Assembly (NCBI GenBank): GCA_937881155.1
Contig: CALGFI010000025.1
Span: forward strand, 1 to 12,699
Source: an uncultured bacterium
GTDB taxonomy: Bacteria > Actinomycetota > UBA4738 > HRBIN12
Direction of reading: 5' to 3'
Length of the DNA: 12,699 bases
The notes below the pieces were generated by a model, which had not been told where the DNA came from, made no database searches, and saw only the letters and a list, made by a program, of their open reading frames with translations. The translations under genes were made by a program, and so were the position numbers. This document shows, in pieces, positions 5,759 to 12,699 of this stretch (within the stretch, counting starts at the first letter, position 1; each line of letters starts with the position of its first letter).

Positions 5759-6727
5759 TCAGCCCGCGAGCGCTGCGTTCGCGTCGATCGCGCGCCGAAG
5801 CTGCTTGCCGGCGTGGTAGCTGGACCGAACGAGGGGTCCGGCCTCGACGTGGGAGATGCCGAGCTCGCTCTCACCGAACCGCTTCCACCGAGCGAACTCG
5901 TCCGGGTGTACCCATCGATCGACGGGCAGGTGGTAGGTGGTCGGCTGCAGGTACTGGCCGATCGTGACGATGTCCACGCCGGCGTTTGCCAGGTCGTTCA
6001 GGGCCTCCGGAACCTCGTCCGGGGTCTCGCCCATGCCGAGGATCAGGTTCGACTTGGTGATCTGCCGTTCGCGCAGACGCTTGGCGATCCGGAGCACCTC
6101 GAGCGAGCGACCGTAGCCGAAGGCCGGACGGATCCGCCCGTGGAGCCGGCGCACGGTCTCCAGGTTGTGCGCGAACACGTCGGGCTCGGCCCGGATGACC
6201 GTCGCGATATCGCGCTCGCCGCCCTTGAAGTCGGTCGGCAGCACCTCGACGCCGCAGCCGGGTACCGCTTGGCGAACGGCTCTGATCGCGGTGGCCCATA
6301 TCCGCGCGCCACCGTCCGGAAGATCATCGCGAGCGACGCCCGTGAGGACGACGAACCGAAGACCCATCTCCTTCACGGCCTCGGCGATCCGTCGGGGCTC
6401 GTCCTCGTCGACCGGGTCGGGCTTTGCCGTCATGACGTCGCAGAAGCCACAGCGCCGCGTGCACTTGTCGCCGAGGATGAGGAACGTCGCCTCGCGCTCC
6501 TCCCAGCACTCGTGGATGTTCGGGCACATCGCCTCTTCGCACACGGTGTGCAGCGAGAGGCCGCGCATGATGCCTTTCAGCTCCTGGTAGTTCGGCCCGG
6601 TCTGGAGTCGAACCTTCAGCCACGGTGGCTTGCGTTCGTCGTCGACCGGGGGAGCGGTCGGCTTCCCGTTCGTCGACACGATCGGCAGATGGAGCCGGCG
6701 GTGGTTGGGGTTGTGATCGGCGTTCAT
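5759..6727 (-). CDS. lipA: Lipoyl synthase
   Basis: The product is 322 residues. It is a radical SAM enzyme that inserts two sulfurs into protein-bound octanoyl groups to make lipoate. Both 4Fe-4S clusters are readable. The auxiliary cluster is CEEAMCPNIHEC (C63, C68, C74) with the C-terminal RSSYHAG serine ligand at about S302-S303. The radical SAM cluster is CTRRCGFC (C89, C93, C96). GMGETPDEV and QYLQPTTYHLPV are further family landmarks. An N-terminal extension of about 35 residues is poorly conserved in character. The ATG overlaps the TGA of E1 beta by one base (TGATG), so translation is probably coupled to the dehydrogenase genes whose E2 partner it matures. Confidence 0.98.
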   Translation of the reverse strand: MNADHNPNHRRLHLPIVSTNGKPTAPPVDDERKPPWLKVRLQTGPNYQELKGIMRGLSLHTVCEEAMCPNIHECWEEREATFLILGDKCTRRCGFCDVMTAKPDPVDEDEPRRIAEAVKEMGLRFVVLTGVARDDLPDGGARIWATAIRAVRQAVPGCGVEVLPTDFKGGERDIATVIRAEPDVFAHNLETVRRLHGRIRPAFGYGRSLEVLRIAKRLRERQITKSNLILGMGETPDEVPEALNDLANAGVDIVTIGQYLQPTTYHLPVDRWVHPDEFARWKRFGESELGISHVEAGPLVRSSYHAGKQLRRAIDANAALAG

Positions 6728-7713
6728 CAGAACCGCGCGAGCTCCAGCATGTGCGTGTAGATCCGGTCCGCGTCGGGGAGGAACGCGTGCTCGAGGTTCG
6801 TCGCGAAACCCATCGCCGGGACGTCGGGGCCCCCGATCCGAACGATCGGACCGTCGAGGTCGAACATCGCCTCCTCGGCGATCGTCGCCGCGATCTCAGC
6901 GCCGGCGCCGTACGTCCGGTTGTCCTCGTACACCACCATAGCCTTGCCCGTCTTGCGAACGGACGTGAGGATCGTCTCGGTGTCGAGCGGATTGATCGTC
7001 CGAACGTCGACGACCTCGGCCTTCACACCCTCCTGATCCTGCAATCGCGACGCCGCCTCGAGACACACGTGCAACATCAGTCCGTACGAGATCACGGAGA
7101 GGTCGTCTCCCTCGCGCTTCACGTCCGCCTTGCCGATCGGAACGACGAACGGCTCGTCGGGCACGTCTCCCTTGATCAGCCGATACGTCCGTTTGTGCTC
7201 GAGGAACAGGACCGGGTCCGGATCGTCGATCGCCGCGCGGAGCATCCCGGTCGCGTCGTACGGCGTCGACGGAACGACCACCTTGAGGCCGGGGATGTGG
7301 CCGTAGAACGCCTCGATCGACTGGGAGTGGTACAGCGCGCCGTGCACGCCGCCGCCGTACGGCGCGCGAACGACCATCGGTAGTCCGAAGTCACCGTTGG
7401 TGCGATACCGCATCCGCGACACCTCCGACACCATCTGGTCGAAAGCCGGATGGATGAAGTCGGCGAACTCGATCTCGGCGACGGGCAGCAGGCCGTGGAG
7501 CGCCATCCCGACGGCCACCCCGACGATCATTCCCTCCGCGATCGGCGTGTCGATCACGCGCTCCTCGCCGAACTCGTCGAGGAATCCCTGCGTCACTCGA
7601 AAGACGCCGCCGCGCGTCGCGATGTCCTCGCCCAGGATCACGACACGTTCGTCCGCCGCCATGCGCTCGTGGAGGGTGTCGTGGATGGCGGTGACGACGT
7701 TCTTCTCGGTCAC
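6727..7713 (-). CDS. 2-oxoacid dehydrogenase E1 beta subunit, branched-chain type
   Basis: The product is 328 residues. It is the beta half of the thiamine diphosphate decarboxylase that feeds acyl groups to the lipoyl E2. VILGEDIATRGGVF and DTPIAEGMIVG are present, with E60 as the glutamate expected to contact the cofactor. MRYRTNGD, VVRAPYGGGVHGALYHSQS and VVPSTPYDA closely match, as I recall them, Bacillus and mitochondrial branched-chain E1 beta. The GTG at 7713 overlaps the E1 alpha TGA (GTGA); extending to 7779 would run into E1 alpha, so it is rejected. Substrates are likely the oxoacids of Val, Leu and Ile, though pyruvate cannot be excluded. Confidence 0.96.
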   Translation of the reverse strand: MTEKNVVTAIHDTLHERMAADERVVILGEDIATRGGVFRVTQGFLDEFGEERVIDTPIAEGMIVGVAVGMALHGLLPVAEIEFADFIHPAFDQMVSEVSRMRYRTNGDFGLPMVVRAPYGGGVHGALYHSQSIEAFYGHIPGLKVVVPSTPYDATGMLRAAIDDPDPVLFLEHKRTYRLIKGDVPDEPFVVPIGKADVKREGDDLSVISYGLMLHVCLEAASRLQDQEGVKAEVVDVRTINPLDTETILTSVRKTGKAMVVYEDNRTYGAGAEIAATIAEEAMFDLDGPIVRIGGPDVPAMGFATNLEHAFLPDADRIYTHMLELARF

Positions 7714-8750
7714 GCCTCGTCGCCTTCGGAGAACACGTGGCGCGTGAGGCTCGAGGGTTCGGGGTCGGGGGCGCTCCACGCCTGATCGACGGCCTTGTCG
7801 ACCTCAGCCTTGACCTCGACAGCGAGCTCGTCGACCGCGCTCTTCTCGAGAACACCGACCTTCCGAAGATAGTGCTCGAACAGATGCAGCGGGTCGCGGT
7901 GCTTCGCCGCCTCCACCTCCTCGCGCGTGCGGTACGAGCGGTCGTCGTCGTCGGATGTGTGCGGGAAGAAGCGATACGTCTTCGCCTCGATCAAGGTCGG
8001 GCCTTCGCCGGCGCGGGCGCGATCGACCGCGGTGCGCATGGCGCCGTAGCACGCGATCACGTCGCTCCCGTCGACGACGACTCCGGGGAAGCCGTACGCC
8101 GGACCGCGGTCCGCGACGTTCTCGACCGCCATCTGCTTGGCCTGGGCGACCGATATCGCGTACTGGTTGTTCTCGCAGATGAACACGATCGGGAGCTTGT
8201 GGATCCCGGCGAAGTTCATCCCCTCGTGCCACGCGCCCTCGGACGTGGCGCCCTCGCCGAACCAGCAGCCGACGACGGCGTCCTCCTTGCGGTACTTCGC
8301 GGCGTACGCGATCCCCGCGGCGTGGGGGACCTGCGTGGCGATGGGAGAAGAGTGGCTGATGATGCCGAGACGCCGTGAGCCCCAGTGGCTCGGCATCTGG
8401 CGACCTCCCGAGGACGGGTCATCTGCCTTCGCGAACAGTCCGAGAAAGATCTCGACCGGGGTCATCCCGGCGACGAGGACGACCGCCACATCGCGGTAGT
8501 ACGGGACCCAGATGTCCTGCCCCCGCCGGAGCGCCCACGCCGTGCCGACCTGACAGCCCTCGTGCCCCGAGACGGGCACGACGAACGGAGCCTTTCCCTG
8601 ACGGTTGAGGCGGAAGGAGGCCTCGTCGACGAGGCGAGCGGTCAGCATCGTCCGGTGGATCGAGAGGAGATCGTCCTCTCCGAGGCCGAGAGCCTCGTGC
8701 GATGCTGCCGTGGTCACTCGGGTCGCCACGTCACCATCCTCGCTGGGCAT
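7710..8750 (-). CDS. 2-oxoacid dehydrogenase E1 alpha subunit, branched-chain type
   Basis: The product is 346 residues. It decarboxylates 2-oxoacids with thiamine diphosphate. The cofactor motif runs from GEG (165-167) to NN (194-195). GEG rather than the usual GDG, together with SHSSPIATQVPHAAG (132-146), GRQMPSHWG and HTSDDDDRSYR, matches the branched-chain type. The ATG at 8750 has no clear ribosome site. An in-frame GTG at 8729 has GAGG 8 nt upstream and sits just downstream of TACCAT, so it may be the true start (339 residues). It is first in the operon with E1 beta and lipA, and divergent from the thioredoxin gene. Confidence 0.95.
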   Translation of the reverse strand: MPSEDGDVATRVTTAASHEALGLGEDDLLSIHRTMLTARLVDEASFRLNRQGKAPFVVPVSGHEGCQVGTAWALRRGQDIWVPYYRDVAVVLVAGMTPVEIFLGLFAKADDPSSGGRQMPSHWGSRRLGIISHSSPIATQVPHAAGIAYAAKYRKEDAVVGCWFGEGATSEGAWHEGMNFAGIHKLPIVFICENNQYAISVAQAKQMAVENVADRGPAYGFPGVVVDGSDVIACYGAMRTAVDRARAGEGPTLIEAKTYRFFPHTSDDDDRSYRTREEVEAAKHRDPLHLFEHYLRKVGVLEKSAVDELAVEVKAEVDKAVDQAWSAPDPEPSSLTRHVFSEGDEA

Positions 8751-8754
8751 GGTA
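8749..8754 (-). promoter_or_regulatory. Possible extended -10 (TGC-TACCAT) for the E1 operon
   Basis: TACCAT on the minus strand is preceded by TGC. It overlaps the annotated ATG at 8750. If used, transcription would start near 8742, just before GAGG and the in-frame GTG at 8729, which would shift the E1 alpha start. No -35 is evident. Confidence 0.3.
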
Positions 8755-8862
8755 GCACCGGGGTTGCTTCATCAGGCTCCGCTCGCACGCGGGAAGGGTT
8801 CCCCATTCGTAGGCGTTGTACCCCATGGCCTGCGGCGCGCGGGTAACCATCCGATCGACGGG

Positions 8863-8868
8863 TAAGGT
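8863..8868 (+). promoter_or_regulatory. -10 element (TAAGGT) of a leaderless promoter for the thioredoxin-TPR gene
   Basis: TAAGGT is followed by 7 nt and GTG 8876. GGGTAA occurs twice as a direct repeat (8841-8846 and 8860-8865), 19 bp apart, and could be a regulator site. The whole 8751-8875 gap is a divergent control region. It also holds GGGAA-GGG-TTCCC. Confidence 0.45.
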
Positions 8869-8875
8869 GAATGAC

Positions 8876-9682
8876 GTGGCACAAGCGGAGATCCTGCAGC
8901 ACGAGCCGGTCGTCATCGACGCGACCGACGCGAACTTCACCGAGGCGGTGGTTGAGGAGTCGAAGCGACGACCGGTGGTCGTCGACCTATGGGCCGCGTG
9001 GTGCGGGCCGTGCCGGGTGCTCGGGCCCATCCTGGAGAAGGCCGCGCAGGAGCGAGGCGGGCAGTTCCTGCTCGCAAAGCTCGACGTCGATTCCAACCCG
9101 TACACCGCCGGGCGGTTCGGAGTGCAGAGCATCCCGACGGTCGTGGCGTTCAAGGACGGTAATCCAATCGATGGTTTCATCGGCGCGGTCCCCGAGCCCA
9201 TGGTGAACGAGTTCATCGACCGCTTGCTGCCGACCGAGGCGGATCTCGACGCGACGCGGGCCCGCGAAAGCGAGCTGGAAGGTGATCTCGTCGACGCGGA
9301 ATCGACGTACCGCGCGGCGCTCGAGGCCGAGGATTCGAACCGTGACGCGCGGCTCGGTCTCGGTCGCATCCTTGCCGACACGGCCCGGGACGACGAGGCC
9401 CGAGAGGTGCTCGCGCCGATCCTTCCCGATCCCGAGGCGGATGGCGTGATCGCCGGCATCGACGTCCGGTCGTGGGCGAACGTGGAGGGACCCGGAACGC
9501 TCGCCAGCGCGAAGCGGCTGGCCGCACAGGGGCGGCACCGCGAGGCGCTCGACGGCATGCTCGGCGCTCTCGGCGACGACCCGGAAGCGCGTGCGGCGAT
9601 GCTGACGATGTTCGCTGCGCTCGGCGACCAGGAGCCGATCGTCGGCGAGTACAGGCGAAGGCTCGCGAACGCGCTGTTCTGA
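8876..9682 (+). CDS. Thioredoxin-TPR fusion protein (CnoX/YbbN-like co-chaperone)
   Basis: The product is 268 residues. An N-terminal thioredoxin fold at about 12-118 carries an intact WCGPC active site (C43, C46) and the cis-Pro of QSIPT (P87). A helical TPR-like region follows at about 125-268, with repeated Ala/Leu helices and Asp-rich turns, and ends in RRLANALF. This two-part layout matches CnoX (YbbN), which in Escherichia coli hands substrates to GroEL and DnaK; that protein lacks a full CxxC, whereas this one keeps it, so redox activity is likely. GTG 8876 is chosen for its 7-nt distance to TAAGGT; earlier ATGs in frame would lie upstream of the promoter. The methyltransferase gene follows after 51 bp. 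Confidence 0.9.
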   Translation: MAQAEILQHEPVVIDATDANFTEAVVEESKRRPVVVDLWAAWCGPCRVLGPILEKAAQERGGQFLLAKLDVDSNPYTAGRFGVQSIPTVVAFKDGNPIDGFIGAVPEPMVNEFIDRLLPTEADLDATRARESELEGDLVDAESTYRAALEAEDSNRDARLGLGRILADTARDDEAREVLAPILPDPEADGVIAGIDVRSWANVEGPGTLASAKRLAAQGRHREALDGMLGALGDDPEARAAMLTMFAALGDQEPIVGEYRRRLANALF

Positions 9683-9690
9683 GCGGGACT

Positions 9691-9733
9691 CGGGGGCTCA
9701 CGAAGTGAGCGAGCGGACCGACCGCAGCCCCGG
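9691..9733 (+). other. Predicted three-way-junction RNA element before the methyltransferase start
   Basis: The 51-bp gap after the thioredoxin gene folds on paper into three stems: outer GGGG (9692-9695) with CCCC (9728-9731), hairpin GCTCAC-GAA-GTGAGC (9696-9710), and hairpin GCGG (9713-9716) with CCGC (9722-9725). The outer stem ends 2 nt before the ATG at 9734 and would cover its ribosome-binding region. It could be a translational control element, a dispersed palindromic repeat or an imperfect terminator; no T-run follows. Confidence 0.45.
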
Positions 9734-10495
9734 ATGACTGATCCACCGGTGGTCGGCGCCTCCGATCGGATCCGCGAGTTCTGGGACGCGGACGCGTCCA
9801 CGTACGACGCGACGAAGTCGCACTCGATCTCCGACCCGCTCGAGCGTGCCGCGTGGCGGCAGGCACTCAGCGAGGCGCTTCCGCTACCGCCGGCGTCGGT
9901 GCTCGACGTCGGCGCCGGAACCGGCTCGCTTTCGCTGCTCGCGGCGGAGCTCGGGTATGCCGTCACGGGGCTCGATCTATCGCCCGGCATGCTCGCCGAG
10001 GCCGAACGGAAGGCGAACGCCATGGGCCTCGCGGATCGCGTCACGTGCGTCGTCGGCTCGGCGAGCGAACCACCGCCGGGGCCGTTCGACGTGGTGGTGG
10101 AGCGGCACGTGCTGTGGACGATCCCGGATCCTGTCGGCGCGCTTCGTTCGTGGCTCGACGTGGGCAGGCGCCTCGTCCTGTTCGAGGGCACATGGGGATC
10201 TCGTCGGCTCGTCCACCGAGCGAAGGACTTCGCCGCCCAGACGTTGCGGAAAGTGATGCGCACGCCGCCAGATCATCACGCGCCGTACCCCGAGGACGTT
10301 CTCGCAGAGCTCCCGCTCGCGCGCCTGCCTTCACCCGTTCCGCTCGTCGAGGCGGTCCACCAAGCGGGATGGCACGGCGTTCGGATCAGGCGCCTTCGCG
10401 ACGTCGAGTGGGCCGCCCGGCTGCACGAGCCGTGGCCGTTCGGCTGGCTCGAGGAGCGGCCGCGCTACGTCATCGTTGCGGACGCCGAGTCATAG
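9734..10495 (+). CDS. Class I SAM-dependent methyltransferase
   Basis: The product is 253 residues. FWDADASTYD near the start and motif I VLDVGAGTG (56-64) are followed by the acidic GLDLSPGM loop (79-86) that binds the cofactor ribose. Later VVVERHVLWTIPDP is the motif IV-like region seen in small-molecule methyltransferases. The substrate is not identifiable. There is no Shine-Dalgarno sequence; the start lies at the base of a predicted RNA junction. It probably shares a transcript with the thioredoxin-TPR gene. Its TAG overlaps the TGA of the convergent methyltransferase by 6 bp. The two methyltransferases are not close copies of each other. Confidence 0.9.
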   Translation: MTDPPVVGASDRIREFWDADASTYDATKSHSISDPLERAAWRQALSEALPLPPASVLDVGAGTGSLSLLAAELGYAVTGLDLSPGMLAEAERKANAMGLADRVTCVVGSASEPPPGPFDVVVERHVLWTIPDPVGALRSWLDVGRRLVLFEGTWGSRRLVHRAKDFAAQTLRKVMRTPPDHHAPYPEDVLAELPLARLPSPVPLVEAVHQAGWHGVRIRRLRDVEWAARLHEPWPFGWLEERPRYVIVADAES

Positions 10496-11275
10496 CTTGG
10501 CGCACCAGAAGACCTCGGTCCGATAGGGCATCAGGATCTCGTCGCGGCCTCGAAGCTCCGGATCCGAGTCGAGCATCTCCTCGACCTCGGCGATCACGCG
10601 TTCGCGCTCGTCGTCCGGCGCGCTCGCCACGTAGCTCACCGAGAGCACGCGATCGACGAACTGCTCGCGCGTCACCTTCTGCACGTGGTACGCGAGCTGG
10701 TGGTGGAGGGGCCCGAAGAGCTCGGTCCGCGTGAACGCTTCTCGCCATCGCATGTCGCGGTACCGCGGACCGTCGCCGGACAGCCGGTCGAAGATCGCGG
10801 TCAAGCGCTCGGACCAGTCGGTCGCCTCGTCTCTGACGTTCCAGATCACTCCGAGCGCGCCATCCGGACGGAGGACCCGGTGGATCTCGTGGAGCGCGCG
10901 ATCGGCGTCGAACCAATGGAACGCCTGCGCCGCGACGACGGCGTCCGCGCTCGCCTCCGCGAGCGGGATCTCCTCGGCTATACCGTCGAGCACCGTGACC
11001 GACGGGCAGTTGCGTTCGAGCGCCTGACGCATCGCCGAGACCGGCTCGACGGCGACGATCCGCGCGCCGGTCGGGACGATCAGCTCGGTGAACTTCCCCG
11101 TCCCGGCGCCGAGCTCCACGACGTCAGTTCGTTCGCCGATCTCGAGCGTCCGGATGAGGAACGCCACGGAGTCGTCCGGGTACGTGGGCCGTCCGCGCTC
11201 GTATCGCTCGGCCGCCGCCTCGAAGCCCCTAGCGGCGGCGGCATGGACCCGCCGGTCGTCGCGAGTCACGTCCAC
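10490..11275 (-). CDS. Class I SAM-dependent methyltransferase
   Basis: The product is 261 residues. It opens with a YERGRPTYPDD segment typical of a common family of small-molecule methyltransferases. Motif I is VVELGAGTGKFT (52-63), then VAVEPVSAM (74-82), and VVAAQAFHWFDAD as the post-II region. A helical C-terminal part from about 150 probably shapes the substrate site; the substrate is unknown. The GTG at 11275 lies 10 nt after the lipB stop, so it is likely co-transcribed with E2 and lipB; GTG 11269 is an alternative start. The 3' end overlaps the opposite methyltransferase by 6 bp. Confidence 0.9.
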   Translation of the reverse strand: MDVTRDDRRVHAAAARGFEAAAERYERGRPTYPDDSVAFLIRTLEIGERTDVVELGAGTGKFTELIVPTGARIVAVEPVSAMRQALERNCPSVTVLDGIAEEIPLAEASADAVVAAQAFHWFDADRALHEIHRVLRPDGALGVIWNVRDEATDWSERLTAIFDRLSGDGPRYRDMRWREAFTRTELFGPLHHQLAYHVQKVTREQFVDRVLSVSYVASAPDDERERVIAEVEEMLDSDPELRGRDEILMPYRTEVFWCAKL

Positions 11276-11285
11276 AAACGCTTGG

Positions 11286-11993
11286 TCAGGTGGCAGACGC
11301 GACGGCGATCGAGAGCCGTCGAGGCGGCCACGCGGTCTCCTCGGTCACGAGTCGACGTTCGAAGACGTCTTCGAACCGGCGGGCCACCAGCGGCGCCATC
11401 TCGTCGACGGTGACGGTTCTCCCCGCCAGCTCGGAGAGTGATGTGACTCCCTCGTCGGAGAGCCCACAGGGAACGATCGCGTCGTACCACGACAGGTCCG
11501 TCGTGCAGTTGAGCGCGAACCCGTGGAGTGACACCCGCATCCGCATCAGGCGGACGCCGATGGCGCATACCTTCCGGTCTCCGGACCACACGCCGGTCTG
11601 GACCACGTTCCGTTCGAGCGGCACGCCGACGTCCGCCGCGGCGCGGATCACGGCCTCCTCGAGATCGCGTACGAACCGCAGCGCGTCGGGCCGCGAGCCG
11701 AGGTCGAGCACGGGATAGCCCACGAGCTGACCCGGCCCGTGGAACGTGAACGAGCCGCCCCGATCGATATACCTGAGCTCGGCTCCGGCGGCGCGGATCG
11801 CGTCTTCGGTCCACACCACGTGATCCGGTTTCGACAGCCGCCCCGCCGTGAACACCGGCGGGTGTTCGAGCAGGATCAACGTGTCTTCGCCGGTGCCTGC
11901 GAGACGCGCCTCCGCGAGCTCGTGCATCGCCGCGTTCGCTTCGTCGTAGTCGACGGGTCCGTCGGGGCGGATCAGGCGAGCCGGACGAGACAT
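11286..11993 (-). CDS. lipB: Octanoyltransferase
   Basis: The product is 235 residues. It moves octanoyl groups from acyl carrier protein to the lysine of lipoyl domains, the first step of lipoate synthesis. RGGSFTFHGPGQLVGYPVLDL spans about 78-98. The catalytic Lys is K141 (RKVCAIGVR) and the catalytic Cys is C176 (IVPCGLSD), with SLHGFALN between them. Length and motifs are normal for the family. The C-terminal 20 or so residues are variable. The ATG at 11993 lies 4 nt after the TAG of the E2 gene, so it is probably coupled to its own substrate protein. Confidence 0.98.
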   Translation of the reverse strand: MSRPARLIRPDGPVDYDEANAAMHELAEARLAGTGEDTLILLEHPPVFTAGRLSKPDHVVWTEDAIRAAGAELRYIDRGGSFTFHGPGQLVGYPVLDLGSRPDALRFVRDLEEAVIRAAADVGVPLERNVVQTGVWSGDRKVCAIGVRLMRMRVSLHGFALNCTTDLSWYDAIVPCGLSDEGVTSLSELAGRTVTVDEMAPLVARRFEDVFERRLVTEETAWPPRRLSIAVASAT

Positions 11994-11997
11994 TCGC

Positions 11998-12699
11998 CTA
12001 AACGCCGATGTCCTCGGCGAAGTCCCACGATTCCAGGTTGTTCTTCACGCGCGACAGGAACCGCGTCGCCACCTCGCCGTCGATCACGCGGTGGTCCCAC
12101 GACATCGAGATGTTCACCATCGAGCGCACGGCGATGGCGTCGTCGATCACGACCGGTCGTTTGGTGATCGCGTCGAAGGACAGGATGCCCGTGTTCGGCG
12201 TGCTGATGATCGGAACGGACGCGACCGACCCGTACGGGCCGGGGTTGGTGATCGTGAACGTCGCCCCCTGCACCTCGTCGGGCTTCAGCTGATGAGCGCG
12301 CGCCCGTTCGGCGAGGTCGGCGATCGCACGCGCGATGCCGACCGAGTTCATCCCGTCGGCGCCCTTGATGACAGGCACGATCAGGCCGGCGTCGTACGAC
12401 ACCGCGATGCCCATGTTGACGTAGCGATGGAGGACGATGCTCTCGCCGTCCAGCCGAGCGTTCACGTAGGGGTACTCGAGCAGCGCGTCGATGGTCGCGC
12501 GCACGACGAACGGCAGGTACGTGAGGTTCACGCCGTACTTCTGCCGGAACGCATCCTTCGCTCGCTCTCGGATCTTGACCAGGTGATCGACGTTCACCTC
12601 GACCAGGGTCCACGCCCGCGCGGTCGTCTGCGTCGAACCGAGCATGTGCTCGGCGATCCGCTTGCGGATGTGCGTGACCGGGACGACCTCTTCGCCCTG
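11998..12699 (-). CDS. 2-oxoacid dehydrogenase E2 acyltransferase (dihydrolipoamide), 5' partial
   Basis: The frame enters from the right edge and gives 233 residues of the C-terminal catalytic domain. PVTHIRKRIAEHM opens the domain; VNMGIAVSYDAGLIVPVIK and FTITNPGPYGS are core landmarks. The active site SWDHRVIDG holds the catalytic His (H203 of the visible part) and Asp (D207). This domain forms the complex core and transfers the acyl group from lipoyl-lysine to CoA. The N-terminal lipoyl and E1/E3-binding domains must lie beyond the window. It is the expected partner of the E1 subunits and the target of LipB and LipA. Branched-chain substrate is inferred from the E1 genes. Confidence 0.96.
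   Translation of the reverse strand, partial: QGEEVVPVTHIRKRIAEHMLGSTQTTARAWTLVEVNVDHLVKIRERAKDAFRQKYGVNLTYLPFVVRATIDALLEYPYVNARLDGESIVLHRYVNMGIAVSYDAGLIVPVIKGADGMNSVGIARAIADLAERARAHQLKPDEVQGATFTITNPGPYGSVASVPIISTPNTGILSFDAITKRPVVIDDAIAVRSMVNISMSWDHRVIDGEVATRFLSRVKNNLESWDFAEDIGV

Noticed and set aside
5750..5785. Terminator after rnpB
   Set aside because: Only weak stems (GGCT-GGTC-AGCC and CGCGA with TCGCG) and no T-run, so no terminator can be called.
5813..6760. Plus-strand frame of 315 codons
   Set aside because: Antisense of lipA, whose cysteine motifs are complete.
9691..9733. tRNA-like cloverleaf
   Set aside because: Too short (about 40 nt), with no anticodon arm, T-loop or CCA.
8731..10263. 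Minus-strand frame of 510 codons
   Set aside because: Ser/Arg/Ala-rich shadow of the thioredoxin-TPR and methyltransferase genes.

Overview
The window is high-GC DNA with a GC-rich third codon position, ATG/GTG starts and very tight gene packing. Several signs point to an actinomycete (Actinomycetota): a zinc-ribbon coiled-coil gene followed by RNase HI (the Rv2229c-Rv2228c order of mycobacteria), an Rv2578c-type radical SAM protein, a type A RNase P RNA, and many starts that look leaderless (TAnnnT about 7 nt before ATG or GTG). I infer a deep-branching or uncultivated lineage, but the sequence alone does not fix the class. I see no mobile element, CRISPR array, integrase or tRNA, so this looks like ordinary chromosomal core and near-core DNA.

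Layout. 1-1141 (minus): a membrane protein with a degenerate receiver domain and a Pro/Ser/Glu/Thr repeat tail; its C-terminus runs off the left edge. 1276-2179 (minus): a small three-helix membrane protein preceded by a histidine phosphatase. 2247-3221 (plus): a spore-photoproduct-lyase-like radical SAM protein. 3280-4454 (plus): the zinc-ribbon coiled-coil protein and RNase HI, coupled by a GTGA overlap. 4393-5319 (minus): an unknown lipoprotein whose end overlaps RNase HI antisense. 5356-5749 (plus): rnpB. 5759-8750 (minus): E1 alpha, E1 beta and lipA in one coupled operon. 8876-10495 (plus): a thioredoxin-TPR (CnoX-like) protein and a methyltransferase. 10490-12699 (minus): the E2 acyltransferase (5' end off the window), lipB and a second methyltransferase.

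How the genes fit together. The right half is a lipoate-dependent 2-oxoacid dehydrogenase locus. E1 alpha and E1 beta resemble the branched-chain 2-oxoacid dehydrogenase type, and E2 supplies the lipoylated core. LipB transfers octanoate to the E2 lipoyl domain, and LipA inserts the sulfurs. Each lipoylation gene sits directly behind a complex subunit gene (E1 beta-lipA and E2-lipB). E3 is not in the window. The left half holds nucleic-acid housekeeping genes (RNase HI, RNase P RNA) and several genes of unclear role. The least understood items are the pseudo-receiver membrane protein, the unknown lipoprotein, and a three-way-junction RNA element just before the first methyltransferase gene.
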